Below, in pieces: positions 7,727-15,732 of a stretch of DNA of 49,945 nucleotides (its first letter is position 1; the number at the start of each line of letters is the position of its first letter). Position numbers and translations under genes: made by a program. A model generated the notes under the pieces. It saw only the letters and a program-made list of their open reading frames with translations. It searched no databases and was not told the DNA's origin. Source of the stretch: CAZFLD01 sp964519835 (GTDB lineage Bacteria; Spirochaetota; Spirochaetia; DSM-27196; CAZFLD01); NCBI GenBank assembly GCA_964519835.1, contig CAZFLD010000027.1, forward strand, positions 1-49,945, given 5' to 3'.

Positions 7727-7796
7727 TGGCGGAGGGATTTGAACCCCCGACCGAGCGGATATGAGCCGCTTGCTCTACCGACTGAGCTACGCCACC
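7724..7796 (-). tRNA. tRNA with CAU anticodon (elongator Met, or Ile2)
   Basis: A 73-base cloverleaf on the minus strand with a 7-bp acceptor (GGTGGCG/CGCCACT), D-stem GCTC/GAGC, anticodon stem AGCGG/CCGCT around loop CTCATAT (anticodon CAU), T-stem GGGGG/CCCTC with loop TTCAAAT, and discriminator A73. No CCA is encoded. The anticodon stem lacks the three G-C pairs of initiators, so it is not tRNA-fMet. Elongator Met and lysidine-modified Ile2 cannot be told apart by eye. Position 1-72 is a G-U pair, which is unusual. The 3' end overlaps the nrdR stop codon. Confidence 0.93.
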
Positions 7797-7829
7797 GTGC
7801 ACCCGTCCGCTGGGCAGATTAAGAAAGGC

Positions 7830-7858
7830 ACGATATCAGCAGACCCGCGCCCTGTCAA
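7830..7858 (-). promoter_or_regulatory. Promoter of the tRNA-CAU gene
   Basis: Minus strand: consensus TTGACA (7858-7853), a 17-base spacer and TATCGT (7835-7830). Transcription would start near 7823, leaving a leader of about 27 bases before the mature tRNA 5' end at 7796. Confidence 0.75.
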
Positions 7859-7881
7859 GGTTCACCTTTGGAGGCTTCTCC

Positions 7882-10842
7882 TTACACCAAATTGTGCCGG
7901 CCCGCGTCTTGTAAGAGGCGCCGGTTCCAGAGATTACTCCTCTGGAACGACACCTTGTCCGCGTAGCGCTCGATGCGGCTGTTGCGCTCCTGCGAATGGC
8001 GAACCGACCGACCCAGGATAGTCAAACGGCTGTCCGCGTCGGGCGATGTTTCGGGCAGGATAAGGCTGTACAAGTACAGGTAGAGCCAGGCGTTTGGGTC
8101 CAGGTCCGACTTCTCGCCTCCACGGGTTATTGAGCGAAACACGGGGATAGACTCGTCTACGGAGCCCACTTTGGCCCGAGCAAACGCCTCCACCGCCGCG
8201 GCGAGTCGTCCGACGACGGTTTTCCCCGACAACGCGCCGACGGCCAAATCGTCGAAGGAGGAAAAGCCGGTTGTCCAATCGATGTTGGCGACAGCAAGCG
8301 TTGGTCTCGCAATTTCTTCCGCGGGGGCGGCTCCGGCGGATATGGCAAGGTGAACCGCGTCGTCGTACCGATCGGCCAAAAGCGCAACCTCTGCGAGGAA
8401 AAGAAGTACCTCGGCGGTATTCGGCAAATCGCGCAAAATGCGCTCCGCCACCGAGTGGCACCCGTCGTAGGCGATTGCCCGTCCCATCCAGTTCCGCGAC
8501 ACGATCTCACAATCCCGCAGGCCGTATGAGGCGGAGCCCATAGCGTTTTTGGCAAATACCTCCGAGGCCGACGAGTAGCGGCCGAGCTCAAACAAAACTC
8601 GGCCGCGAACAAAGACAAAAAACAGCTCCCACCGTCGCTGACCTTCGGCAACAGCTCGTCCTTCAAGGGTCTCCGCGAGGTCTCCCACCCGGGTGAGGTT
8701 GCCGTATAGGTAGCTGGTCAACATCTCGAGGCGCCCGAGCAGGTACGGCGTAGAGCCCCCCATGTGGGACTCTTCCGCCTTGCTGCATACCGATAAGTAG
8801 TCGCGGGCCTCGGACAACGACTCACGCGCGAGCAGCGTGTGGGCAAACAGCAGGTGAGATCGCACGAGACCCGGGCCGTCTCCCTCTTCTTGGAACCGTA
8901 TGATGGCCTGTTTTGTCAGGGCGACCGCGGACTTGATGTCCTTGGCAAAAAGCGCATGTTGCCCGCGTGCAAGGAGAGCGGTCGACAGATAACACTTCCG
9001 TCCGCCGCCGGTTCGTACGCGGTCCCATCCGCTCACTACGGCCTGCGCTCGGCCGGCGTCCTCAACCCTCACCGCCGATTGAAGCCGCCGCGCGAAGATC
9101 AAACGAGCGTATCCCTCGCTTCGTTCAAGATCTGCGCCTTTGAGTATCGGAACCTTTTCGAGACATGGGGGCGTTTCCGGCGACTCGCCGGCCCAGGTCG
9201 ACACGGGGGGGAACGATTCGACCAGCTTGCCGGAGTACCGCTCGTATGCGGCCAAAAACAAGTCGTCCCTCTGCCGCTCGGCAAAGTGTGCGACCTCTTT
9301 GCACCGAGCAGGTAGGGCGAGGACCAAACGCTCCAACTCTTCTCGGATTCGTGCCAGTCCGCCCCCGTTCGTGGATCGACAGGCCGTAGAGATGGCGCGA
9401 CCAAAGTCGCCGCTGCTTAGGTAGTAATTGGTCTCACCGCGCACAATACCGAGGTCGGAAAGCTCTCGAATGCCCGCGAGGTAGCTTGCCGCAGGATGTC
9501 CGGATTGCCCAAAGACCTCTCGGTCCAGACCGGGCCGGAACACGCCTTCGAAGGCCGTGAGGGCCGCGCAGACAAGGGACGCAGTCGGCGACAGCAGCGC
9601 AGCTACCGACGCCGGAGACACCGATTGGTCCGCACCAAGCGAACGCAAGAGCACCGCAACCGCCTCACCGTCACTGACCCTCCGATTCTGCACCCCGTCC
9701 TCGCCCGGCAAGAGCTGCGAGATTTCCGCAGAGGTCATCGGGGGGACATGTACACGGCTGACATGGCCGAGACGGAGGTTTTGCGGAAGAGTCGACGTAG
9801 AGGACGTAAACACCCACCCAGCCTCGCTACCGTCCGCCCGGCTGCTGCGCTCGAGGAGGTGGTCGATTATCGACACACTCACCGGATCGAGGCGGTCGAT
9901 CTGCTCGACCACGATAATCGGCTCCCGATTTTCGTTGCTCGCTCGCGCAACGTAGTCGTCAACGGCAATCTGAGCCAAGGACAACAGATCAGGTACTACA
10001 ACGTCCCCAAAAGGCTCGGCACGCAAAAAGCCGGCTCTGAGACTTGGCAAAAGGCGCCGTCGGAGGCCGATGTTGGCCCGAGAGGCGTGAGTGGGTTCGG
10101 GCAAGGCGGCCACACATACGGCCAGGTCGCACGTCCCGGGGTGCTCGGGGTTGGTATCTCCGGTGCCGAATGCAGACGCACGGGGCGCGAAGGTTAGCGC
10201 GCCGCCCCTCGGGACCAACTCTTCGATGGCCGCCTCCACCGTCCACTCAGCTGCGGATTGGGGGCCGCCGCACACGAGCACGGGCACTTCGGTTGTTTTT
10301 TCGTTCACAACCGGATCAAGCGCGTCCAACACCACCGCCGTGGCTCGCGACCGCGCGGCAAGAGTTTGAATGCTTGGAAGATCACGATCTGCTTGGCTGT
10401 CCGCCAGATCGCTCACATAGAGATCCGAGTGGCGCCTGAAGGCAAAAACAGCGGCGAGACTGGGCATGGCCGCCGGTGTGCAGTACAGCGAGTCTTCCGT
10501 CGTTCGGGCCGCGAGCCTCTTTAGGCGGCGAAGCTCCTCGGGCAAAGCAAGCGTGAATCCGACATCCGGTGCAGCGTCCACGAGGAGCACGTGGCCGTAC
10601 AACTCCACCGATCGATCCAGAAAAAAACGTCGCACCGCCTTTACCACGGAAAAGATTGGTGACGCGGCGTTGGCTTTGTCTTCGGCAAAGGCATACAGAC
10701 GGTACCCGTCTTCGATATACGATGCAAAGGGCTTGTGGGCGCCGGTCAGAGCCTCGAGCGAACGATCCACCTCGGCCGCTACTCGCGGTTGGGTTCTTGT
10801 TAGTTGTCGGTAGCTTCGGACTTCAATGAGTAGGTAAAACAT
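7882..10842 (-). CDS. Large protein with degenerate ATPase-like core and C-terminal TPR-like helices
   Basis: 986 residues, no signal peptide or membrane segment, so cytoplasmic. Residues 1-100 form a beta/alpha domain starting MFYLLIEVRSYRQLTR, perhaps a worn-down nucleotide-cyclase-like sensor; this is only an impression. Residues 187-200 (VPVLVCGGPQSAAEW) sit where a P-loop would be but lack the Gly-Lys-Ser/Thr. Residues 309-318 (IIVVEQIDRL) look like a Walker B strand. From about 540 to 930 the sequence is alpha-helical with TPR-like repeats. The layout recalls STAND/LuxR-type signalling ATPases that have lost ATP binding. No DNA-binding domain is seen. It lies downstream of the PilZ gene on the same strand with a 67-base gap that holds a possible TAGATT -10 ten bases before the ATG. 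Function unknown. Confidence 0.7.
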   Translation of the reverse strand: MFYLLIEVRSYRQLTRTQPRVAAEVDRSLEALTGAHKPFASYIEDGYRLYAFAEDKANAASPIFSVVKAVRRFFLDRSVELYGHVLLVDAAPDVGFTLALPEELRRLKRLAARTTEDSLYCTPAAMPSLAAVFAFRRHSDLYVSDLADSQADRDLPSIQTLAARSRATAVVLDALDPVVNEKTTEVPVLVCGGPQSAAEWTVEAAIEELVPRGGALTFAPRASAFGTGDTNPEHPGTCDLAVCVAALPEPTHASRANIGLRRRLLPSLRAGFLRAEPFGDVVVPDLLSLAQIAVDDYVARASNENREPIIVVEQIDRLDPVSVSIIDHLLERSSRADGSEAGWVFTSSTSTLPQNLRLGHVSRVHVPPMTSAEISQLLPGEDGVQNRRVSDGEAVAVLLRSLGADQSVSPASVAALLSPTASLVCAALTAFEGVFRPGLDREVFGQSGHPAASYLAGIRELSDLGIVRGETNYYLSSGDFGRAISTACRSTNGGGLARIREELERLVLALPARCKEVAHFAERQRDDLFLAAYERYSGKLVESFPPVSTWAGESPETPPCLEKVPILKGADLERSEGYARLIFARRLQSAVRVEDAGRAQAVVSGWDRVRTGGGRKCYLSTALLARGQHALFAKDIKSAVALTKQAIIRFQEEGDGPGLVRSHLLFAHTLLARESLSEARDYLSVCSKAEESHMGGSTPYLLGRLEMLTSYLYGNLTRVGDLAETLEGRAVAEGQRRWELFFVFVRGRVLFELGRYSSASEVFAKNAMGSASYGLRDCEIVSRNWMGRAIAYDGCHSVAERILRDLPNTAEVLLFLAEVALLADRYDDAVHLAISAGAAPAEEIARPTLAVANIDWTTGFSSFDDLAVGALSGKTVVGRLAAAVEAFARAKVGSVDESIPVFRSITRGGEKSDLDPNAWLYLYLYSLILPETSPDADSRLTILGRSVRHSQERNSRIERYADKVSFQRSNLWNRRLLQDAGRHNLV

Positions 10843-10909
10843 GCCTGTCTCTAATCTATTGTCGAATAGAAGAAGGCAAAAACTGAGCTAAAGTCGAAAA
10901 CGCGTTGAG

Positions 10910-12133
10910 TTAGCTGCGACCGTACAGAAGCTCGATCAGGTCCGTCTTGTCGATATGATCCATGCGCGTGAAGTGCACACCGATATATACGCGATCCTGA
11001 TCGGTGAACCGCCGTGCGACAACGCCGGTCGCATCGATGTTCTTTTTCCGGCCGCCCTGGTCAAACGTGATTTGCAGCTCGAGGCTGGTAAAGATAACGG
11101 GCGCAACCTTCTCTTTTGGAATTGCCACAAGCGCTCCTGACCCACTTATGTCAATCACTTCCGCATCGACAATGTTGTCGTGGTGCTCTTTCTGCACGAA
11201 GTATCCGTTGACCTTGAGAGAATACGACAGTATCCGGCCGAACTGAAGCGCAAACTCAACGGCCTGGGAATCAAAACCACCGGGATCCTCATCAGTGCGA
11301 ATCAAATACATGTACCCAATCACATACTGGTGGTACAGAACCGGGCAGTACATCTCGTACCGAATGTGGTTTTTGCGATTCTCCGCCGCGACGGTTTCGA
11401 GCTCCGTCTCGACCTCATCAGGATCCTCGCCGTAGGCCTGAGCGAGCGCTCGCACCCGTTCCTTGGTTAGAATCCGCTGCCTAACCGCCTGGGGCTCGTC
11501 GGATCCCAACTCCCAAAGTGGCAACGTCAGAATCTTACCCGACCGGCTGATCAACATTTCGGGCCGTGTCTCGGGCGTTCGCTCGCGGAACATTATAATC
11601 TTGTTTTCGGAGGCAAACTCATCCGCTCGTTCCCGAAAGGCCTTTAAGAGCTCGCCGATTTTGGCCGCGTCGAAGTTGGTAGCGACCGTAGGCTCTTCGA
11701 CGGGCTCGTAGAGCTCCGAGTCGGGGAACTGCATCGTGAGCTCTTCGCCGTCGATTGTGATCGACAGGGTTAAGCCCTGGGGCGGGAATATGCGCTCGAA
11801 GTCGCGATTGAGATCACGATATATCTCGCCAGGTTGCCGCAAACGAAGATCGACACCGTTGTGGGCGAGGACGTTGGTGGTAAAGGTCATGGGCTGGTCG
11901 CGAAAAGAGAAATACACGTTTACTCTCTCACCCTCCGCCAAACCCGAATTCGGCTCACGGGATAGCTTTAGGGTCACATCAGCGTCCGTGTAGTCGACAA
12001 TGGTCGCGTCGGCGCGAAACCTTGGCCACTGCACCTCGATCGGATCGCCGGAATCGAGGTAGCTCCGAAAGATAAACTCTTTTTCTATTCGATGTACTTC
12101 AACCGCCACAGCTATGGCCTTCGTATTGTCCAC
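10910..12133 (-). CDS. PilZ-domain protein with long N-terminal region
   Basis: 407 residues, soluble. A C-terminal PilZ-like domain spans about residues 310-400. It contains VIDISGSGALV (the D/N-x-S-x-x-G part of the PilZ signature) and the closing GVHFTRM strand. The arginine motif (RxxxR) that grips c-di-GMP should precede it, but the sequence there reads GYFVQKEHHDNIVD, with no arginine. The N-terminal two thirds are unrecognised alpha/beta sequence and include a second beta-rich section (residues 20-110) that could be a YcgR-N-like domain. It overlaps the upstream lipoprotein gene by 22 bases, so the two are probably co-transcribed. c-di-GMP binding cannot be assumed. Confidence 0.75.
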   Translation of the reverse strand: MDNTKAIAVAVEVHRIEKEFIFRSYLDSGDPIEVQWPRFRADATIVDYTDADVTLKLSREPNSGLAEGERVNVYFSFRDQPMTFTTNVLAHNGVDLRLRQPGEIYRDLNRDFERIFPPQGLTLSITIDGEELTMQFPDSELYEPVEEPTVATNFDAAKIGELLKAFRERADEFASENKIIMFRERTPETRPEMLISRSGKILTLPLWELGSDEPQAVRQRILTKERVRALAQAYGEDPDEVETELETVAAENRKNHIRYEMYCPVLYHQYVIGYMYLIRTDEDPGGFDSQAVEFALQFGRILSYSLKVNGYFVQKEHHDNIVDAEVIDISGSGALVAIPKEKVAPVIFTSLELQITFDQGGRKKNIDATGVVARRFTDQDRVYIGVHFTRMDHIDKTDLIELLYGRS

Positions 12134-12843
12134 TCATAGGTGGTTGGTTCATACGCACGATCCCGCGCCTCCTCCGGATGCTCCAGTAGTCGAAAGTCGA
12201 CGTGGATGTCCGTAATATACCACTGATTGCCACGTATGATTAGATACACATGTCCCTGGGCTGTGCCGCGGGGCGACAGAACCCGCACCGGAAACTCAGC
12301 CGAGACATCGCTATTCGACGCAGGTCTGCCGATCACTACGCTACTTGGCAATACCGCCCCCTCTACCACGTCTTCGAGCTGCAGAGTGAGTAAAAAACGG
12401 CGCTCCGGGTCGAGGGCGTTGCTGCGGATCCGTCCGCGCCCCAGGTCGGTAAACAAATCGCGCAAAACGGCCCCGGCCCGCGCCGCCGCACCCGTGGCCC
12501 GCCGCTCATCAAAGAGCCGCCCGAGATCAAAGTCCTCCGGCACCGATGGACCACCCCATCCGGCCACCAATACAAACGGCTCTTCGGCCGGAACCGCTTG
12601 CATGGGCGCCGGCGCGGCACGGACGCCCCGGTCACCGGCGAACTCCGCCGTCCGCAGACCATCGGCTCCGCCTGCAATTCGCTCGCCGGCGCCCACCGTA
12701 CCGAGGCCGGCGCTCCTCCCATCCCCGGCACGGAGCTCGGCATACCTAGTCTGGGCGCCCGGCGAGCACGCGACGAGGACGGCCGCCAATAACGATGTGG
12801 AAACCACCACCATAGCCCCAATCGATCTACCCCGGCCAAGCAT
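12112..12843 (-). CDS. Predicted lipoprotein of unknown function
   Basis: A 243-residue protein with a type II signal peptide: a hydrophobic stretch ending in LLAAVLVACSPG, with the lipidated cysteine at C26. Residues 30-90 are low-complexity and rich in Gly, Ala and Arg. The rest (about 90-243) is a compact beta-rich domain with the segments RFLLTLQLEDVV and GHVYLIIRGNQWYITDIHVDF. I do not recognise a family. It is followed with overlap by the PilZ gene. Upstream, GATAGC ends 8 bases before the ATG with TTTGCG 17 bases further back, suggesting a leaderless promoter back to back with that of the HD gene. Confidence 0.75.
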   Translation of the reverse strand: MLGRGRSIGAMVVVSTSLLAAVLVACSPGAQTRYAELRAGDGRSAGLGTVGAGERIAGGADGLRTAEFAGDRGVRAAPAPMQAVPAEEPFVLVAGWGGPSVPEDFDLGRLFDERRATGAAARAGAVLRDLFTDLGRGRIRSNALDPERRFLLTLQLEDVVEGAVLPSSVVIGRPASNSDVSAEFPVRVLSPRGTAQGHVYLIIRGNQWYITDIHVDFRLLEHPEEARDRAYEPTTYEWTIRRP

Positions 12844-12870
12844 GGCAGGAGGCTATCACGCACCGTGCCT

Positions 12871-12900
12871 TTGACGCAAAGCCGAGGACTTGTTTATTCT
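12871..12900 (+). promoter_or_regulatory. Promoter of the HD phosphohydrolase gene
   Basis: TTGACG (12871-12876), an 18-base spacer and TATTCT (12895-12900). The GTG start at 12909 is 8 bases downstream with no ribosome binding site, so transcription and translation would start within a base or two of each other. Confidence 0.6.
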
Positions 12901-12908
12901 GGCTAGAC

Positions 12909-14210
12909 GTGAACAAGCACGATCGAATACGGGCTCACATGGATCAAGACTATGGGAAGCCCATCCGTGACCCGCTCTGGAAGCACGTCTACCTTTCCGA
13001 GGGGCTCCTTGCTCTCATAAACACACCCCCGCTGCAGCAGCTCAGCCGCATCAAGCAGCTCGGCCCCGCCTATCAGGTCTACCCAGGCGCTACGCACACA
13101 AGACTGGCCCATAGCCTTGGTGTGTTTGCCCTGGCTAAGCGAATTGTCGCTGCATTGCTGAGGTATCCCGACTCGTTTCCTGCCGATCTGGAAGGAGTCA
13201 AGGCGTTTTTGTCGGCGGCCCTCCTCCATGATCTCGGCCACTTTCCATACGCGCATAGTCTCAAAGAACTTCCTCTGGCGGAACACGAGGCACTCGCCGC
13301 CGAAATGATCCTACAGCCTCCCCTATTGCAAATCATCAAGGATCAGGTGGGCACCGATCCCCGGGCCGTTGCCTCCATCATCGACCCTGAGCGTGACAGT
13401 TTGGGTGATCCGCAGATCGTTTTTTTCCGGCGAATTCTCTCCGGTCCGCTCGACCCGGACAAGCTAGACTACTTAAACCGCGACGCGTACTTCTGCGGAG
13501 TCCCCTACGGCGTCCAGGACATTGACTTTATCCTCAGTCGTATCCGACCACACAAGGACATGGGGCTCGCGCTACACAATTCCGGAATTTCAGCCATCGA
13601 GAATCTGCTTTTTTCCAAGTATCTCATGTACCGAGCGGTCTACTGGCATCGGACGGTTCGAGTGGCCACCGCGATGATCAAAAAGGCGCTCTATCCCGCG
13701 CTCGCACAAAATGCAGTCACACCGTCACAACTCTATCATCTCGACGATGAGCTCTTTTTTCAGAAGTTCACGGCAGAAGTGTTTCCTTCATTTCGGCTGA
13801 TCGAGCGTGTAGCGGCTCGTAATCATTACCGGGTGCTGCACGATGAGGCGTTCCCCGCCGAGGGTATTGACGATAGGTTATCCTCCGACTTGAACCTACG
13901 AAGCCGCGCGGAGAAGCTACTCGCGGAGGCAATCACACGGACCGGAACCGCGCCTGTCCCCGACGAAGCGGTTATTATCGATGTGCCCGAAGCCGTCTCT
14001 TTTGAAGTGCATCTGCCGGTTACCGACCACGGTGCGGTTGTGTCCTATCCGGAGGCAGACACCGTGTTCACACCCCAGGTGGTTGCCGATTTTACCCGGA
14101 CACTGCGCCGCCTCCGAGTTATCGTGGACCCGTCCTACGACATCGAGCCCTCAATGGTGTCCGCGGCACTTCGAGAGATCGGATTGCGGTTGCGCTCTGA
14201 AGGCGCGTAG
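12909..14210 (+). CDS. HD-superfamily phosphohydrolase (COG1078/dGTPase-like)
   Basis: A 433-residue metal-dependent phosphohydrolase related to dGTP triphosphohydrolases and SAMHD1-like enzymes. The HD signature is complete: TRLAHSLG (first His, residue 68), LLHDLGHFPYAHSLK (H107-D108) and the downstream metal Asp in LDPDKLDYLNRDAYFCGVPYG. An LAEHEALAAEMI helix lies in between, as in the YdhJ-like COG1078 group. Substrate unknown; dNTP or another nucleotide is plausible. GTG at 12909 is favoured by the promoter position; an ATG at 12939 is the alternative. The 53-base gap to the next gene shows no terminator. Confidence 0.88.
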   Translation: MNKHDRIRAHMDQDYGKPIRDPLWKHVYLSEGLLALINTPPLQQLSRIKQLGPAYQVYPGATHTRLAHSLGVFALAKRIVAALLRYPDSFPADLEGVKAFLSAALLHDLGHFPYAHSLKELPLAEHEALAAEMILQPPLLQIIKDQVGTDPRAVASIIDPERDSLGDPQIVFFRRILSGPLDPDKLDYLNRDAYFCGVPYGVQDIDFILSRIRPHKDMGLALHNSGISAIENLLFSKYLMYRAVYWHRTVRVATAMIKKALYPALAQNAVTPSQLYHLDDELFFQKFTAEVFPSFRLIERVAARNHYRVLHDEAFPAEGIDDRLSSDLNLRSRAEKLLAEAITRTGTAPVPDEAVIIDVPEAVSFEVHLPVTDHGAVVSYPEADTVFTPQVVADFTRTLRRLRVIVDPSYDIEPSMVSAALREIGLRLRSEGA

Positions 14211-14263
14211 GCTACGATACATCTTGCCGTGGGCTACCAAACACCACATCGGACACTTGTCCC

Positions 14264-14710
14264 ATGAAACACACAAGGCTGATGCGCGAGCGTGTCCGTC
14301 GTGTTACTGTCTTGTTCAGAGAGCTTGGGCTCGAGCTCACCGACGTTGAGTACACGGACGACAGCTTTACCGCCGGTTTCGAGACGGAGTCCGGCTTCGA
14401 CGCCGGGATCTTTATCGACCACGACAGCAAGTTCCTCGAAATAGCGTTTACGTTTGCGTTTTCGCCGGCGCTTAGCGACTTTGTCAAAGACCGTGTCGAC
14501 GACATGTTGCGTGTCTGCTACGAGTACGGGTGCTATATGACCCTGCAATCGTCACGGCAGGAGATTACGTTCTCCACGTATACAAAAATCTACTATGCCG
14601 GACTCAACTACTTCGCCCTCAAAGAAACACTTCGCGACTTTTCTGCTACCGTCGAGTCCTTGCACGAGGTCCTCGAACCGGCAAAGGGGGTTTCTCATGG
14701 AGATTCATAA
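14264..14710 (+). CDS. YbjN-like small protein
   Basis: A 148-residue acidic cytoplasmic protein of alternating helix and strand (SFTAGFETESGFDAGIFIDHD, then FLEIAFTFAFSPAL) that resembles the YbjN/type-III-chaperone-like fold. The resemblance is in overall pattern only, and I would not assign a function. It runs on the same strand as the HD gene, and its last 14 bases overlap the start of the ComFB-domain gene, so those two are translationally linked and may act together. Confidence 0.6.
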   Translation: MKHTRLMRERVRRVTVLFRELGLELTDVEYTDDSFTAGFETESGFDAGIFIDHDSKFLEIAFTFAFSPALSDFVKDRVDDMLRVCYEYGCYMTLQSSRQEITFSTYTKIYYAGLNYFALKETLRDFSATVESLHEVLEPAKGVSHGDS

Positions 14711-15407
14711 TCTCATGGAGGACTTGGTAAAAAAGGTCGTAACCTCCATACAAAACGATGAGCGCGACCAGAGCGCATACGGCTACTGCATCTCCGACGA
14801 CTGTTGCCGGGACGTGATCTGTTACGTCTTGAATCGCATTTCTCCGCGGTATGTGACGTCCGGTCGGGGTCTTGCACACGCAAATGTCGACCTCGGCGAC
14901 GATCGGCAAGTCGAGGTGGATATCGTGGCGCTGGCCAACGAGGGCTTTAAACGCGTTTCGTCCACCAGACGGGACTACTACGACACCGGCGAAACAACAA
15001 ACGTCGCGGAACCCAACACGGCGGCCAATGGACTCTCCTTCCCCGCGGCGCGTGGCCGCATTCTCCACGGCATGACCTTCGAACCGATGACACGAGGTGA
15101 GGTGGCGCTGTTTCGCGCCGGGGAGCTTGTTCCGATGATCGATGGCCGCTGGCAGAATCCGGTCCCGCTGACCTCCGCCGCCCCCGGGACCTACATTTTT
15201 CTGCCGGCCTCGATTTCAGCCGACGATACACACCAAGGTATGCAACGACCGGCTCTCTATGAGTTCGAGGTCGTGGCAGAGGCGCCCGGTTTCGAACCAC
15301 TTCATCACTTTTTTTCCCTTGAAGCTTACACGCAGCACGGCGACGCCAAGGACTATCGTATGACGCTGGATTTCTGCCTTCGGGACCTGTACATCCTGCC
15401 CAGTTAG
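14697..15407 (+). CDS. ComFB-domain protein with unique C-terminal extension
   Basis: 236 residues. The N-terminal 60 match the ComFB domain: a start of the form NLMEDLVKKVV, a cysteine cluster C31, C36 and C37 (GYCISDDCCRDV) and the signature YVLNRISPRYVTSGRG. ComFB itself is a small protein of about 100 residues first found in Bacillus competence operons, and members of the family have been reported to bind cyclic dinucleotides. Residues 60-236 are a beta-rich domain I cannot name. The ATG at 14697 sits after GGGGG-rich sequence and inside the end of the previous gene. A PilZ protein is about 2.5 kb away on the other strand, which may be coincidence. Confidence 0.75.
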   Translation: MEIHNLMEDLVKKVVTSIQNDERDQSAYGYCISDDCCRDVICYVLNRISPRYVTSGRGLAHANVDLGDDRQVEVDIVALANEGFKRVSSTRRDYYDTGETTNVAEPNTAANGLSFPAARGRILHGMTFEPMTRGEVALFRAGELVPMIDGRWQNPVPLTSAAPGTYIFLPASISADDTHQGMQRPALYEFEVVAEAPGFEPLHHFFSLEAYTQHGDAKDYRMTLDFCLRDLYILPS

Positions 15408-15421
15408 CCCCGTTCGGGGCT
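15406..15421. terminator. Short hairpin between convergent genes
   Basis: AGCCCCG-TT-CGGGGCT forms a 7-bp GC-rich stem that begins within the ComFB gene's stop codon and faces the DUF503 gene. No T run follows on either side, so it may be a weak bidirectional terminator or only an mRNA end protector. Confidence 0.45.
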
Positions 15422-15444
15422 CGGCCGGGCTCGGGCACGTCGAG

Positions 15445-15732
15445 CTAAAAGGTCTCCGAATAGATTTTCACGTCTTCAATACGTCCCGCCACGTCCTCTT
15501 CCACGAAGTGCAGCACTTTCTGCATCACACGCTCGCCGTGTGCTCTCGAGTTTGACACAACAGCCGCCGCCACGTGACTGTAGGAAAGGCTGTCGTGAAG
15601 ATCGATTTCCGCCATGGAGACTTTGTAGCGGCGAATGATCTTCTCCTTAGCGGAGGTGATAATCCTACGCTTTTCCTTGATGGAGGTGATATCCGGGAGC
15701 TCAAGAATCAGCTGGATCATCGAAACGATCAT
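15445..15732 (-). CDS. DUF503 (YlxP-like) protein
   Basis: A 95-residue protein of the DUF503 family, which is widespread, often near rbfA/infB in other bacteria, and of unproven role. Family marks are the N-terminal hydrophobic strand MIQLILELPDITSIKEKRR, the basic segment KEKIIRRYKVSMAEIDLHDS and a closing strand IEDVKIYSE. Its ATG overlaps the TGA of the voltage-sensor gene, making it the last gene of a three-gene operon. Here it has no translation genes as neighbours. Confidence 0.85.
   Translation of the reverse strand: MIVSMIQLILELPDITSIKEKRRIITSAKEKIIRRYKVSMAEIDLHDSLSYSHVAAAVVSNSRAHGERVMQKVLHFVEEDVAGRIEDVKIYSETF

Noticed and set aside
7724..7796. Initiator tRNA-fMet
   Set aside because: The anticodon stem is AGCGG/CCGCT, without the three consecutive G-C pairs of initiators.
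9496..10197. Open frame of 233 codons on the plus strand
   Set aside because: Shadow of the large minus-strand protein at 7882-10842, basic and low in hydrophobic pattern.
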